This document shows positions 23,339 through 32,128 of a stretch of 64,000 bases of DNA, piece by piece. This DNA comes from Anaerolineales bacterium (lineage in GTDB: Bacteria > Chloroflexota > Anaerolineae > 4572-78 > J111). Under the pieces are notes generated by a model. That model did no database searches and was not told the DNA's origin. It saw nothing but the letters and a program-made list of their open reading frames with translations. How positions within the stretch are numbered: position 1 is the first letter of the stretch; each line of letters begins with the position of its first letter. The stretch is from NCBI GenBank assembly GCA_020634935.1, contig JACKAT010000002.1:124001-188000 (forward strand), given 5' to 3'. The translations under genes and the position numbers were made by a program.

Positions 23339-26300
23339 ATGAATTACAAAAGGCTCATCACTGTTAGTCTACTTCTGTCTCTATTCAGCCTAATCGGCCC
23401 GACGCACGCGCTGGCGACCGGCGGCGGTGGGGCGTTTGGAGTACCGGGAGCGCCCTCAACGTGGAGCTATGCCGGTAAACAGGGCATCGGCACGGCTTAT
23501 GAGCAGTATCAGAATAAACTCTACAGCGACACCGGCCCCAGCGGCCCGATCTCTAAGGTTTGGTTCTCTCTGGCTCAGGGCATTGTGACCGAGACCGCCT
23601 TTGGCCAGATTCACGAAGCCCAAATCAAAGACTTGCAATTTTTAGTTACCGGCGATGGTTTTTTCGATGAGGAAAAGGTGGATACCACCAACCAGATCGA
23701 ATATCTTTACACCGACAGCGCCGGTCGTCCCTTATCGCTGGCTTACCGGGTCATTAATACCGATCCCGACGGCAAATACCAAATTGAAAAGCATATTTTC
23801 ACCGACCCGGACCGGCAATCGCTCTTTATGCACGTGATCTTTACCGCCAACGAGGCCAACATCACCCCTTATATTCTGGTTAATCCCCATATGAACAACA
23901 CCGGCTCCGGCGATGTCGGCTTTGTCAGTGACAACTCGCTCAGCGCCCGGGAAGGGGAGGGTGTCTATATGACCCTCAAGAGCAGCCAGCCGTTTATCAA
24001 GACTTCAGCCGGGTTTGTCGGCCAGTCTGACGGCTATACCGATCTCAACGATAACGGGGTAATGGATTGGACCTTCGATTGGGCCGATGACGGCGGCGGC
24101 AACGTCGCGCTAACGGCGCAACTGCCGACGCTCAACAGCGAGAGCGTGACCTTTGACGTGGTTGTCGGTTTTGGCGACTCTTTGGCCGCAGCTACGACTG
24201 AGGCTGACGGCACGTTGACCGACGGTTACGCCACCATATTAGACCGCTACAACGGTATCGGCGGCAATATCGGCTGGGAAGATTACCTGGCCGGGCTGTC
24301 GAACCTGCCCGCGATGATTCCCCAAACCGGCGACGACGGGAAGCTGCTCTACGCCAGCGCGATGGTTTTGAAATCTTTGGAAGACAAGGAAAACGCCGGC
24401 GCTTTGATTGCCTCGCTGTCGATCCCGTGGGGCGATACGGTTTCGGCGGACGCCAGCGCCACCGGCTACCGGGCGGTCTGGCCGCGCGACTTCTACCAGG
24501 TGGCGATGGCCTTACTCGCCTTGGGCGATACCCAAACCCCGATAGTCTCCTTTGAATATCTCGATCATGTTCAAGTTGATGCTAATACGCCCAATAACAG
24601 CGGCGCTACCGGCTGGTTTTTACAGAAGACGCCCGTAAACGGAACTTTGGAGTGGTATCGGGTCCAGCTCGATCAAACCGCGATGCCGATTATGCTCGGC
24701 TGGAAGTTGTGGCAAGCCGGCCTGCTGTCCAACGGTGAAATCACCACCTGGTACAATACAATGCTCAAACCCGCCGCCGAATTTCTGGCTAACGGCGGCC
24801 AGGTCCACCTGCTGGATAACAACGACACGATTACCCCGCCCCGTACTCAGCAGGAACGCTGGGAAGAGCAGTTCGGCTACTCGCCTTCGACTACCGCTGC
24901 CCTAATTACCGGCTTGCTGGCCGCGGCCGACATCGCCGAGAACGCTGCCGCCGACCCCGGCGCGGCGGCCTGGTACAAAACCAAGGCCGATGAATTTGAG
25001 AGTACCATTGAAACGTACATGTTCACCACCACGGGTACTCACGTGACGGGTGACGACAACGGTCAATATTTTCTGCGTATCACCCAAAACGAGGACCCCA
25101 ATGACGGCGCTAATATCAACGGCAGCAACGGCAAGTCGGCCATCAATGAAAAGGAAGTCTTAGACGCCGGTTTCTTAGAGTTGGTGCGCTACGGCGTTCG
25201 ACGAGCCGATAACCCGGCCATTCTCGACTCGCTGGTGGAATTGGATGATGAGACGCTGCCGGATAATCTGCGCCTTAAGTACGACTTTACCTTCCCCGGC
25301 GACAGCACCGCCTACCCCGGCTGGCGGCGCTACGGCAACGATGGCTACGGCGAACGCACCGATGACGGCAGCAATTACGTCGGCAGCGCCGGCGACCAGC
25401 GCGGGCGGGTCTGGCCCTTCTTCACCGGCGAACGAGGCCATTTTGAATTGGAGCTGGCTAAAGCCAACGCGGGCGGCGCGCTCGACGCGGCCGGCGTGGC
25501 GGCCCTGCGCGATGTTTACGTCCGCGCCCTGGAAAATTATGCCAATGAAGGGTTGATGCTGCCGGAGCAAGTCTGGGATGGCGTAGGGAGCAATACGGCT
25601 CATAACTACACCACCGGCGAAGCCACCAACAGCGCCACCCCCCTGGCCTGGACCCACGCCGAGTATGTCAAACTGGTCAAATCGCTGACCGACCAAAACA
25701 CCTGGGACTCGTACGCCATTGTGCGCGACCGCTATGGCGAAACCGGCGGCCTGGCCTCGACCTATCCGCAGATTTACTTCCGGGGGACGCCCAACACCTG
25801 GAGCACCACGCCGATGACGCTCACCGCCGATTACACGTGGGTCATTACCCCCACCTTTGGCAGCGCCGGCAACGAGCGTTTCAAGTTTGACGTCAATGGC
25901 GACTGGTCGCTCAACTTCGGCGACAACCAGCCCGACGGCATCGCCGACCAGGCTGGGGCCGATATTCCCATTACCGAAGGCCCCGGCGACTACACCATTA
26001 CCTTTAATGACCAGACCAAAGCCTACACCGTTACCAAACAGGGCGGCGGCGGTTTTGCATCGATGTATCCCCAGGTTTACTTCCGGGGAACGCCCAATAC
26101 CTGGACAATGACGCCGATGACCCTGACGGCCGACAATGTTTGGTCAATCGATGTGACCTTCGGCAGCGCTGCCAGCGAACGCTTCAAGTTTGACATCAGC
26201 GGTGACTGGACGCTCAACTTTGGCGACAACGAACCCGATGGCATCGCCGACCAGACCGGCAACGATATTGTGATTACCGCAGGCGCGGGGAATTACACCA

Positions 26301-26347
26301 TTACCTTCAACGATCAATCGAAGGTGTACACGGTGGTCAAAAATTAG
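23339..26347 (+). CDS. Secreted GH15 glucoamylase with two C-terminal repeat modules
   Basis: 1002 residues. Signal peptide (residues 1-26, ending HALA). An N-terminal beta domain of the bacterial glucoamylase/glucodextranase type comes first (GAPSTWSYAGKQGIGTAYEQ). Then the alpha/alpha barrel: YRAVWPRDFYQVAMALLALGD, RGRVWPFFTGERGHFELEL, and EGLMLPEQVWDG with a likely catalytic Glu. It would release glucose from starch or maltodextrin ends outside the cell. Residues about 805-895 and 905-1002 are two near-identical modules (YFRGTPNTWSTTPMTL and FKFDVNGDWSLNFGDN in the first), likely starch-binding or beta-sandwich domains of a family I cannot name. GGAGAGGAA precedes the ATG. Confidence 0.9.
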   Translation: MNYKRLITVSLLLSLFSLIGPTHALATGGGGAFGVPGAPSTWSYAGKQGIGTAYEQYQNKLYSDTGPSGPISKVWFSLAQGIVTETAFGQIHEAQIKDLQFLVTGDGFFDEEKVDTTNQIEYLYTDSAGRPLSLAYRVINTDPDGKYQIEKHIFTDPDRQSLFMHVIFTANEANITPYILVNPHMNNTGSGDVGFVSDNSLSAREGEGVYMTLKSSQPFIKTSAGFVGQSDGYTDLNDNGVMDWTFDWADDGGGNVALTAQLPTLNSESVTFDVVVGFGDSLAAATTEADGTLTDGYATILDRYNGIGGNIGWEDYLAGLSNLPAMIPQTGDDGKLLYASAMVLKSLEDKENAGALIASLSIPWGDTVSADASATGYRAVWPRDFYQVAMALLALGDTQTPIVSFEYLDHVQVDANTPNNSGATGWFLQKTPVNGTLEWYRVQLDQTAMPIMLGWKLWQAGLLSNGEITTWYNTMLKPAAEFLANGGQVHLLDNNDTITPPRTQQERWEEQFGYSPSTTAALITGLLAAADIAENAAADPGAAAWYKTKADEFESTIETYMFTTTGTHVTGDDNGQYFLRITQNEDPNDGANINGSNGKSAINEKEVLDAGFLELVRYGVRRADNPAILDSLVELDDETLPDNLRLKYDFTFPGDSTAYPGWRRYGNDGYGERTDDGSNYVGSAGDQRGRVWPFFTGERGHFELELAKANAGGALDAAGVAALRDVYVRALENYANEGLMLPEQVWDGVGSNTAHNYTTGEATNSATPLAWTHAEYVKLVKSLTDQNTWDSYAIVRDRYGETGGLASTYPQIYFRGTPNTWSTTPMTLTADYTWVITPTFGSAGNERFKFDVNGDWSLNFGDNQPDGIADQAGADIPITEGPGDYTITFNDQTKAYTVTKQGGGGFASMYPQVYFRGTPNTWTMTPMTLTADNVWSIDVTFGSAASERFKFDISGDWTLNFGDNEPDGIADQTGNDIVITAGAGNYTITFNDQSKVYTVVKN

Positions 26348-26352
26348 CCTCG

Positions 26353-26396
26353 CCTCAGGCGGCTGGTGCTTTTGCTCAAGCGCCGGCCGCCTGAGG
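26353..26396. terminator. Hairpin between convergent genes
   Basis: CCTCAGGCGGC ... GCCGCCTGAGG, an eleven-base perfect stem, lies just after the glucoamylase stop and faces the thioesterase gene. No long T-run follows, so termination strength is uncertain. Confidence 0.6.
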
Positions 26397-26463
26397 TCAA
26401 TGGCAAACGCTAAATGAGGTAGCTAAAAACAATGGATGTACAACCACCCAACCATCTAACCCA

Positions 26464-26985
26464 CTATCCATTTTGCGTCCCCAACTCAAATTCAGCCGGA
26501 TCATCATCGCGCTGAACGATGCGCCATTCTTGCTCCGCCTCATCGAAATCGGCAATCTTCTCCAGGGGCAGTTTGGCGTACTTGCCGTGTCCCTCAACCG
26601 CGACCTTGCCGCTGTTGAGTAGAATCTCCCCTGTCCCTTCAAAATACCGCTCAGTTTCTTTGGTAATACGGCCTACGACCCGCAGCTCTTCATTAAGCGG
26701 CACCGGCCGGTGGAAGCGAAGCGAAAATTCAATGGTGACACCCCAGATCATCTCGCCATATTTGGTGAGGATAGCCCGCCCGATGGTTTCATCCAGAATA
26801 GCTGTGGCAATACCGCCGTGCAGCCGGCCCGGATAGCTTTGATGTTCTTCCTGCGCGGTAAACAGCGCCACGATCTCGCCGTTTTCCAGTTCATAAAAAT
26901 GGGCCTTTAAGCCCGCTGAATTTTTTAACCCACACACCAGACACATTTTTGAGTTAGGTTGTTTGCCGATGACGCGATAAGACAT
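26464..26985 (-). CDS. PaaI-type hotdog thioesterase family protein
   Basis: 173 residues. Begins with a small Cys-containing segment (KMCLVCGLKNSAGL) and has the hotdog signature SYPGRLHGGIATAILDETIGRAI with the catalytic-type Asp/Glu helix, then EFSLRFHRPVPLNEELRV. Likely an acyl-CoA thioesterase; substrate unknown. AAGGAA lies seven bases before the ATG. It is convergent with the glucoamylase. Confidence 0.85.
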   Translation of the reverse strand: MSYRVIGKQPNSKMCLVCGLKNSAGLKAHFYELENGEIVALFTAQEEHQSYPGRLHGGIATAILDETIGRAILTKYGEMIWGVTIEFSLRFHRPVPLNEELRVVGRITKETERYFEGTGEILLNSGKVAVEGHGKYAKLPLEKIADFDEAEQEWRIVQRDDDPAEFELGTQNG

Positions 26986-27485
26986 GGTTATTCCTTTTAT
27001 AGATAAAAGTCTGGAGCATCAAAGCTTGCTTTGATCTTTTTGGACAAAGCAAGCTTTGTCGCTCCTGTTGGACAAAGCTTGCTTTGTCGCTCCTCCGATA
27101 GGTTTTCGGTTGGGGTAGTAACCCACGGATAATTGAAGCCTAATTAGAGCCAAGGCGCAAATCATCTGGCCTGCTATTGGCGGGATGGCTAATTTGTTGA
27201 CCAACTCTGCTGTTCCCATTAAAATAACAACACCTATCGAAATTAAGATCGTGAATTAGATAACCCAAGTTGCTTCTGGGCCTAGGAAGTCCCAAAAAAC
27301 TACTGTTTCAGCCCTAGTCACGTGGGAAATAAGGCGTAAGACATAAGAAGTAAGTTGATCCCTTACTCCTTACTCCCTACTCCCTACTCCTTACTCCCTA
27401 CTTCCTACTCCCTGATTTAGAAATCCAGGCGGTAACTTGAGTTAAATCATGTCCACCCTTTAACTGCACCCTGCGAGGAGGCAAC
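26986..27485. repeat. Repeat-rich intergenic region
   Basis: 27015-27095 holds three GACAAAGC/GCTTTGTC short inverted repeats with GCTCC tails. 27358-27415 is a microsatellite-like run of CTCCTTACTCCC units. No supported gene. The sequence just before the next gene (GAGGAGGCAAC) is its ribosome binding site. Confidence 0.6.
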
Positions 27486-28802
27486 GTGCGCCTAACAATG
27501 AATGTTTTAGGTTTAAGTCAACGGGGCCTGGCTCGTCCGATACGTCGATGGCTAACCTTGATCGCGCTGCCGCTGCTGTTGTCTCTCGCTGCTTGTACGC
27601 CTATCAGCAATTCCAACACCCCCATCCTGGACAGCGCCACCACCTTTCCGCAAGAGGTTGTCGCCGAACTGCCCACCCCCCAAACCTATCGCCTGGGCTT
27701 GCACACCGAAGTGACCGGAGCCGGCGCTCAAATTGGCGATTTAACCATCCGCGCGGCCCGGCTGGCCGTGGAAGAGATCAATGACGCCGGCGGCGTCAAC
27801 GGCATTCCGCTGGAACTGGTGGTGCGTGATGTCCGCTCCGATCCGCAAATCGCGCTGGAGCAGTATCGCCAGGCCATTGCCCAAGATCATCTGGTGGCCT
27901 TACTCGGGCCGCTCAAATCGGCCTATGCCACCTTGATGGTGCCTGAACATCGCCACCAGCATTTGCCGATGTTCATCGGGGCCACCAATTATACCCTGAC
28001 CGAGCAGGGCGCCGCCAACCTCTTCCGCGCCCGTCCCAGCGACCGTTTAGGCGCGGCGGCGATGGTCACTATCGCCATCGAACGATTGAACGCCCAGCGC
28101 GTCGGCCTGATTTACGACAGCGACGCTTTTGGCAGCGGCGGGGCCGAACTGATCCGCCAGGAGTTGAGCCAGCGCGGGCGCACCTTAGCCGCCGACATTA
28201 GCTACCGGACCGAAACCAGTGAATTCGATCCATTTGTCCGGCAGCTAGCCGAGGCCCAGGTGGATATGATCCTCATCTACGGCACCAATCAAACCGATGT
28301 GGGCCGGCTGCTGCGGACCATCCGCTACTGGGATTTGGAGGTACCCATCTTTACCTCGCCCGGCGGCTCCTCGGTTGTAACCCACAATGTCGCCGCCGAG
28401 GCGCAAGACGGTATCCTGGCCATCAACGACGGCTTCTTGAAAGACTCGGCCAAAGCGGCCACGTTTCAGGCGGCTTTTGTCCAGCGCTTTGGCGTGGAGC
28501 CCGATACCTACGTGGCCTGGGCTTATGACGCCGTCTATCTGCTGGCCGATATCCTGGCCAAACATCCCACCGCCACCGACGATGATTTGAACGATCTCAT
28601 CCGCCAATCAACCTTTGCCGGCGTTCAAGGTGTTTACCGGTTCGATGAAACCGGCGAGGGCCTGCACTCTGTCACCATTGTTCTGATGAACGATGGCATC
28701 CCTCAACCGGTTGGCACGTACAGCCAGGATGGATTTTTTCCCAATGATAACTGGCAAACCGTTATAACCCAGCTAGCCCCGGCGGCGGAGCCAATCCCAT
28801 GA
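27486..28802 (+). CDS. Branched-chain amino acid type binding lipoprotein
   Basis: 438 residues from a GTG with AGGAGG four bases ahead; an ATG four codons later is too far from that site. Lipobox LLSLAAC near residue 36 gives a membrane-anchored lipoprotein. The body is a Peripla_BP_6 (LivK/ANP-receptor type) fold: YRLGLHTEVTGAGAQIGD, AARLAVEEINDAGGVNG, ALLGPLKSAYA, and AWAYDAVYLLADIL. There is no permease gene nearby. Instead its stop overlaps the start of a sensor kinase, so it most likely acts as the ligand-binding partner of that kinase rather than in uptake. Confidence 0.9.
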   Translation: MRLTMNVLGLSQRGLARPIRRWLTLIALPLLLSLAACTPISNSNTPILDSATTFPQEVVAELPTPQTYRLGLHTEVTGAGAQIGDLTIRAARLAVEEINDAGGVNGIPLELVVRDVRSDPQIALEQYRQAIAQDHLVALLGPLKSAYATLMVPEHRHQHLPMFIGATNYTLTEQGAANLFRARPSDRLGAAAMVTIAIERLNAQRVGLIYDSDAFGSGGAELIRQELSQRGRTLAADISYRTETSEFDPFVRQLAEAQVDMILIYGTNQTDVGRLLRTIRYWDLEVPIFTSPGGSSVVTHNVAAEAQDGILAINDGFLKDSAKAATFQAAFVQRFGVEPDTYVAWAYDAVYLLADILAKHPTATDDDLNDLIRQSTFAGVQGVYRFDETGEGLHSVTIVLMNDGIPQPVGTYSQDGFFPNDNWQTVITQLAPAAEPIP

Positions 28803-31201
28803 TGGCGCTGTTGACGCATCTGGGCCAGTTTCACCAGCGGCGCTCCCTGGCCACGCGGTTAATTGTCTTAATCTTGGTGGTGGCGACGCTGGCCATCACC
28901 ATTTTGTTTTACGATTTGAGCCGGCAAAACCAGCGCGAGATTGAAGACCTGCAAACCGACAACCTAATCAACGACGCCCAAGGCCTGGCCCGCAGCCTTG
29001 ATGCCCTGGTTGAAAGCGAAAACAGCCGCATTGCCAACCTGGCGCTGTCCCGCGCCGTTCAAGAGTTTGTCAGCGCCCGCCCCGACCAGCGCTCGGCCCT
29101 GTTTACCCCCACCCTAACCGATTTTACCAACTTTCTTGACTCCAGCCCGGCTTACCGGGCCGTGCTGCTGCTGGATGACTCCGGCGAGGTGTTGATCTCC
29201 ACCCAGGGCAGTTATGTGGGCCAAAACTTTGCCAGCAGCGATTTTTTTGAGGAAGCGCTGCAAAAACACATCTATATGTCTAACCCCGGCCTATCAGCGC
29301 TTGACCGGCAGGCCGTGATTTGGGTGGCCGCGCCGGTTTACACCGGTAATACCCAAACGCCGGCCGGCGTGGTGGTGGTGACGCTTTCGCCGGAACTGTT
29401 ATATAACCCGGTAGAGCGGCTGGCCATTGGCGAACAAGGCTACGCCATTCTGCTTGATCAGTATGGTATCCGGCTGGCCCACGGCCGGGATCGAACCTAT
29501 ATCTTCCGCAGCCTGACGCCGTTACCGGCTGAGGTTTGGGCTGAACTGCAAGACAGCCACCGCTTTGGAGCGCTGCCTAAAATTTCGGATACCGGCAGTT
29601 ATGCCCTGTGGAATTATATTCAAACCGAGCCGCGGCCCTCGCTGCTGATTAATGCGCTCGATGACCAGCACCAGCGAGTGTACTACAGCGCCGCCCGGTT
29701 GAAGACGCGCAACTGGACCGTGGTGGCGATGCTGCCCGAAGCCGAAGTCTTGGCTCCGGCCAACCGGGTTACCTCGCACGGGATGGCCGCAGCAATTTTG
29801 TTGACGGTGTTGTTGGGTATTACGGTAGTCTGGATGGCCCAGCGCATTATGCAGCCCGTGCCGCAATTGGTTAAAGCCGCCAGCAAAATTGCTCAGGGCG
29901 ATTTATCGACGCCGATTGAAGTTAAAGGTGTGGCCGAGTTGAGCATGTTGGCCGAAAGTTTCGAGTCGATGCGCCACAATTTGCGGGACTCGCAGGACCA
30001 ACTGGCCCATTGGGCCCACACACTGGAGGTGCGCGTGGCCCAGCGCACCCAAGAACTGGCCGCTTTATCGGAAGTGGTCGCCTTTGCCAGCCTGTCCCAA
30101 TCGCGCCCGCAGTTGATGGATACCGCGCTCGCTCAATCGCTTAAGGCGATGAACGCGGAGATGGGCGGCATTTGGATTGCCGACAGCGCCGGCGTGGTTC
30201 ACTTGCAAGCTTATCGCGGCCTGGACGACGAGCTGATTGAAGGGCTGACGACCTTTGAGTCTGGCGAAGGGCTGATTGGCCGTGTGCAGAAAACCGGCGA
30301 GCCGGTGGTGCTGGACGACCTCAGCCAAGCGCCGCGTTTAGCCAGAGCGGTGGTGCAGGAACGTCTGATCCGGGCTTTTGTGGCCGTGCCGCTGCGCATC
30401 CACGGTCAAAACCTGGGAGTGCTGGCCGTTTTCAGCCAGGTCCAGCAATATTTCAGCCCCGAAGTGGTGCTGCTGGCCGCTTCGATTGCCCGGCAAATCG
30501 CCTTGACCCTCGATAACCTGAATTTGGTCGAGCAGGTTCAGCACCAGGCCCACAGCGTAGCCCGCCTGCAAGAGCGCGAGCGCATTGGCGCGGAAATTCA
30601 CGACAGTATGGCCCAAACCCTCAGCTATCTTTACCTGCAAGCCGACCAACTGGCCGACGACGCTTTGACGATTTCGCCCCAAGAGGTGAAATCGCGCCTG
30701 GGGTATGTGCGGGAGGTGATTGCCGCCTTAACCAGTGAAACACGCCAGTTGATTGCCCAACTGCGCGATGTATCGCCCCCGCCGCCGGCGAACCTGGAAA
30801 CTATCATTCGGGCCGAATTGGACAAACTGTCGGATGAACTTAAAATCGAGGTCAAGCTGGATTTGCAGCAAGCCGGCGCGATGGCCATCCCGCCCGAAAC
30901 CGGCACGGAATTAACCCGCATTGTAGGCGAGGCCCTGCGTAACGCCCAAAAACATGGCCGGGCCGACACGGCCTGGTTAACCTTTCAGCGCGACAATGGC
31001 GCGGCCTTACTAGCGGTGCAAGATAACGGCTCCGGTTTTAATCCCAACCAATCGCCCAACGACAACCGGCACCATTTTGGCCTGAACGTGATGCAAGCCC
31101 GCGCCAGCCGCATTGGCGGGCAGTTAATTATTAACAGCGAGATCGGCAAAGGCACCCGTATTGAGATTATGTGGCCGGTTAATAATGGTCAGGAGAGATA
31201 G
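28799..31201 (+). CDS. NarX-type sensor histidine kinase (Cache, HAMP, GAF, HisKA_3)
   Basis: 800 residues. TM1 (residues 20-40, LIVLILVVATLAITILF), an extracytoplasmic double-Cache domain (to about 330; SSPAYRAVLLLDDSGEV, GQNFASSDFFEEAL), then TM2 (AAAILLTVLLGITVVWM). HAMP, coiled coil and GAF follow, then HisKA_3 with ERERIGAEIHDSMAQTL and a HATPase (NAQKHGRADTAWL, DNGSGFNP). It phosphorylates the NarL-type regulator encoded ten bases downstream. Overlap with the binding-lipoprotein gene points to a ligand-dependent sensing unit. Confidence 0.92.
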   Translation: MMALLTHLGQFHQRRSLATRLIVLILVVATLAITILFYDLSRQNQREIEDLQTDNLINDAQGLARSLDALVESENSRIANLALSRAVQEFVSARPDQRSALFTPTLTDFTNFLDSSPAYRAVLLLDDSGEVLISTQGSYVGQNFASSDFFEEALQKHIYMSNPGLSALDRQAVIWVAAPVYTGNTQTPAGVVVVTLSPELLYNPVERLAIGEQGYAILLDQYGIRLAHGRDRTYIFRSLTPLPAEVWAELQDSHRFGALPKISDTGSYALWNYIQTEPRPSLLINALDDQHQRVYYSAARLKTRNWTVVAMLPEAEVLAPANRVTSHGMAAAILLTVLLGITVVWMAQRIMQPVPQLVKAASKIAQGDLSTPIEVKGVAELSMLAESFESMRHNLRDSQDQLAHWAHTLEVRVAQRTQELAALSEVVAFASLSQSRPQLMDTALAQSLKAMNAEMGGIWIADSAGVVHLQAYRGLDDELIEGLTTFESGEGLIGRVQKTGEPVVLDDLSQAPRLARAVVQERLIRAFVAVPLRIHGQNLGVLAVFSQVQQYFSPEVVLLAASIARQIALTLDNLNLVEQVQHQAHSVARLQERERIGAEIHDSMAQTLSYLYLQADQLADDALTISPQEVKSRLGYVREVIAALTSETRQLIAQLRDVSPPPPANLETIIRAELDKLSDELKIEVKLDLQQAGAMAIPPETGTELTRIVGEALRNAQKHGRADTAWLTFQRDNGAALLAVQDNGSGFNPNQSPNDNRHHFGLNVMQARASRIGGQLIINSEIGKGTRIEIMWPVNNGQER

Positions 31202-31210
31202 GACACAGCG

Positions 31211-31888
31211 ATGTCAAAAGAACGCAAGATACGAGTCATGGTGGTGGACGATCACGCCCTGTTTCGGGACGGAATGGTTAGTGTGGTGACGAATCAGCCC
31301 GATATGGAAGTGGTCGGCGAGGCCTCTGACGGGTTGGAAGCGTTTATTATGGCCCAACAACTCCGGCCCAATGTCATTCTGATGGACATTAATATGCCCG
31401 GCACCGACGGCCTGGAAGCCACCCGGCTGATTACCCAGGCCCTGCCCGATACCCATATCATTATGCTTACGGTGCGGGACGATGATGTGCAGATTTTTGA
31501 GGCGATTCGCAACGGCGCGGTGGGCTACTTGCTTAAAACCATTCGCGCCCGTGACTTGATCGACATGATTCATGCCGCAATTAAGGGCCAGGCCGCGCTG
31601 TCGCCGGGGCTGGCCCTACGGGTAATGTCGGAGTTTCGCCGGCTGGGCGAGCCGGACCCGTCCGAGCCGGTCGCTCCCAGCCAAGCCGGCGAGACTGACG
31701 CGCGGCTGGAACAGCTCACCGAGCGGGAACAGGAAGTGCTCAACCTGGTGGCCGAAGGGTTGAGCGATAAGGAGATTAGCGAGGCGCTGTACATTAGTCT
31801 ATACACCGTTAAATCGCACGTGCGCAATATCCTGTCCAAGCTGCACGTCAAGAATCGCCGCGAGGCCGCTCGTCTGGCGAAGAAGTAG
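31211..31888 (+). CDS. NarL/FixJ-type response regulator
   Basis: 225 residues. Receiver (MVVDDHALFRDGM; Asp in VILMDINMPG; Lys in LLKTI) and LuxR-type HTH (LTEREQEVLNLVAEGLSDKEI, LYTVKSHVRNIL). Third gene of the binding protein-kinase-regulator operon. The nearest downstream gene is cstA, whose upstream region carries a promoter and a 13-base motif also found before the small gene at 54608, so cstA is a reasonable target. Confidence 0.93.
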   Translation: MSKERKIRVMVVDDHALFRDGMVSVVTNQPDMEVVGEASDGLEAFIMAQQLRPNVILMDINMPGTDGLEATRLITQALPDTHIIMLTVRDDDVQIFEAIRNGAVGYLLKTIRARDLIDMIHAAIKGQAALSPGLALRVMSEFRRLGEPDPSEPVAPSQAGETDARLEQLTEREQEVLNLVAEGLSDKEISEALYISLYTVKSHVRNILSKLHVKNRREAARLAKK

Positions 31889-31924
31889 AAAGAACTAGTT
31901 CTTTTATTAGTATAATTTTTCACA

Positions 31925-31992
31925 AATACCTCTTTTGTCCCTCTTTTATTGGGTCTAGAGTGATTGAGACCCGCTTTAAATTCTGGTAAAGT
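31925..31992 (+). promoter_or_regulatory. cstA upstream motif and promoter
   Basis: AATACCTCTTTTG at 31925-31937 is identical to 54509-54521. TTGAGA (31964-31969), 17 bases and TAAAGT (31987-31992) make a good sigma70-like promoter. A GGGGACCGGC/GCCGGTCCCC hairpin at 32033-32077 lies in the leader, without a T-run. Confidence 0.5.
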
Positions 31993-32128
31993 AAAGCTAA
32001 TCGAATAGTTTCTCCTAACTCACTTCGGGAAAGGGGACCGGCTTACCTGGGGATTATGGGTCAATAGGCCGGTCCCCCCTCATCACATTCACTTTCTAAA
32101 TCACCCCATTTTCGGGAGGTTTTTCGAC

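Noticed and set aside
27019..27219. Leftward 66-residue frame
   Set aside because: Its N-terminal part is a chance reading in an intergenic region and it ends in the dispersed GACAAAGC repeats.
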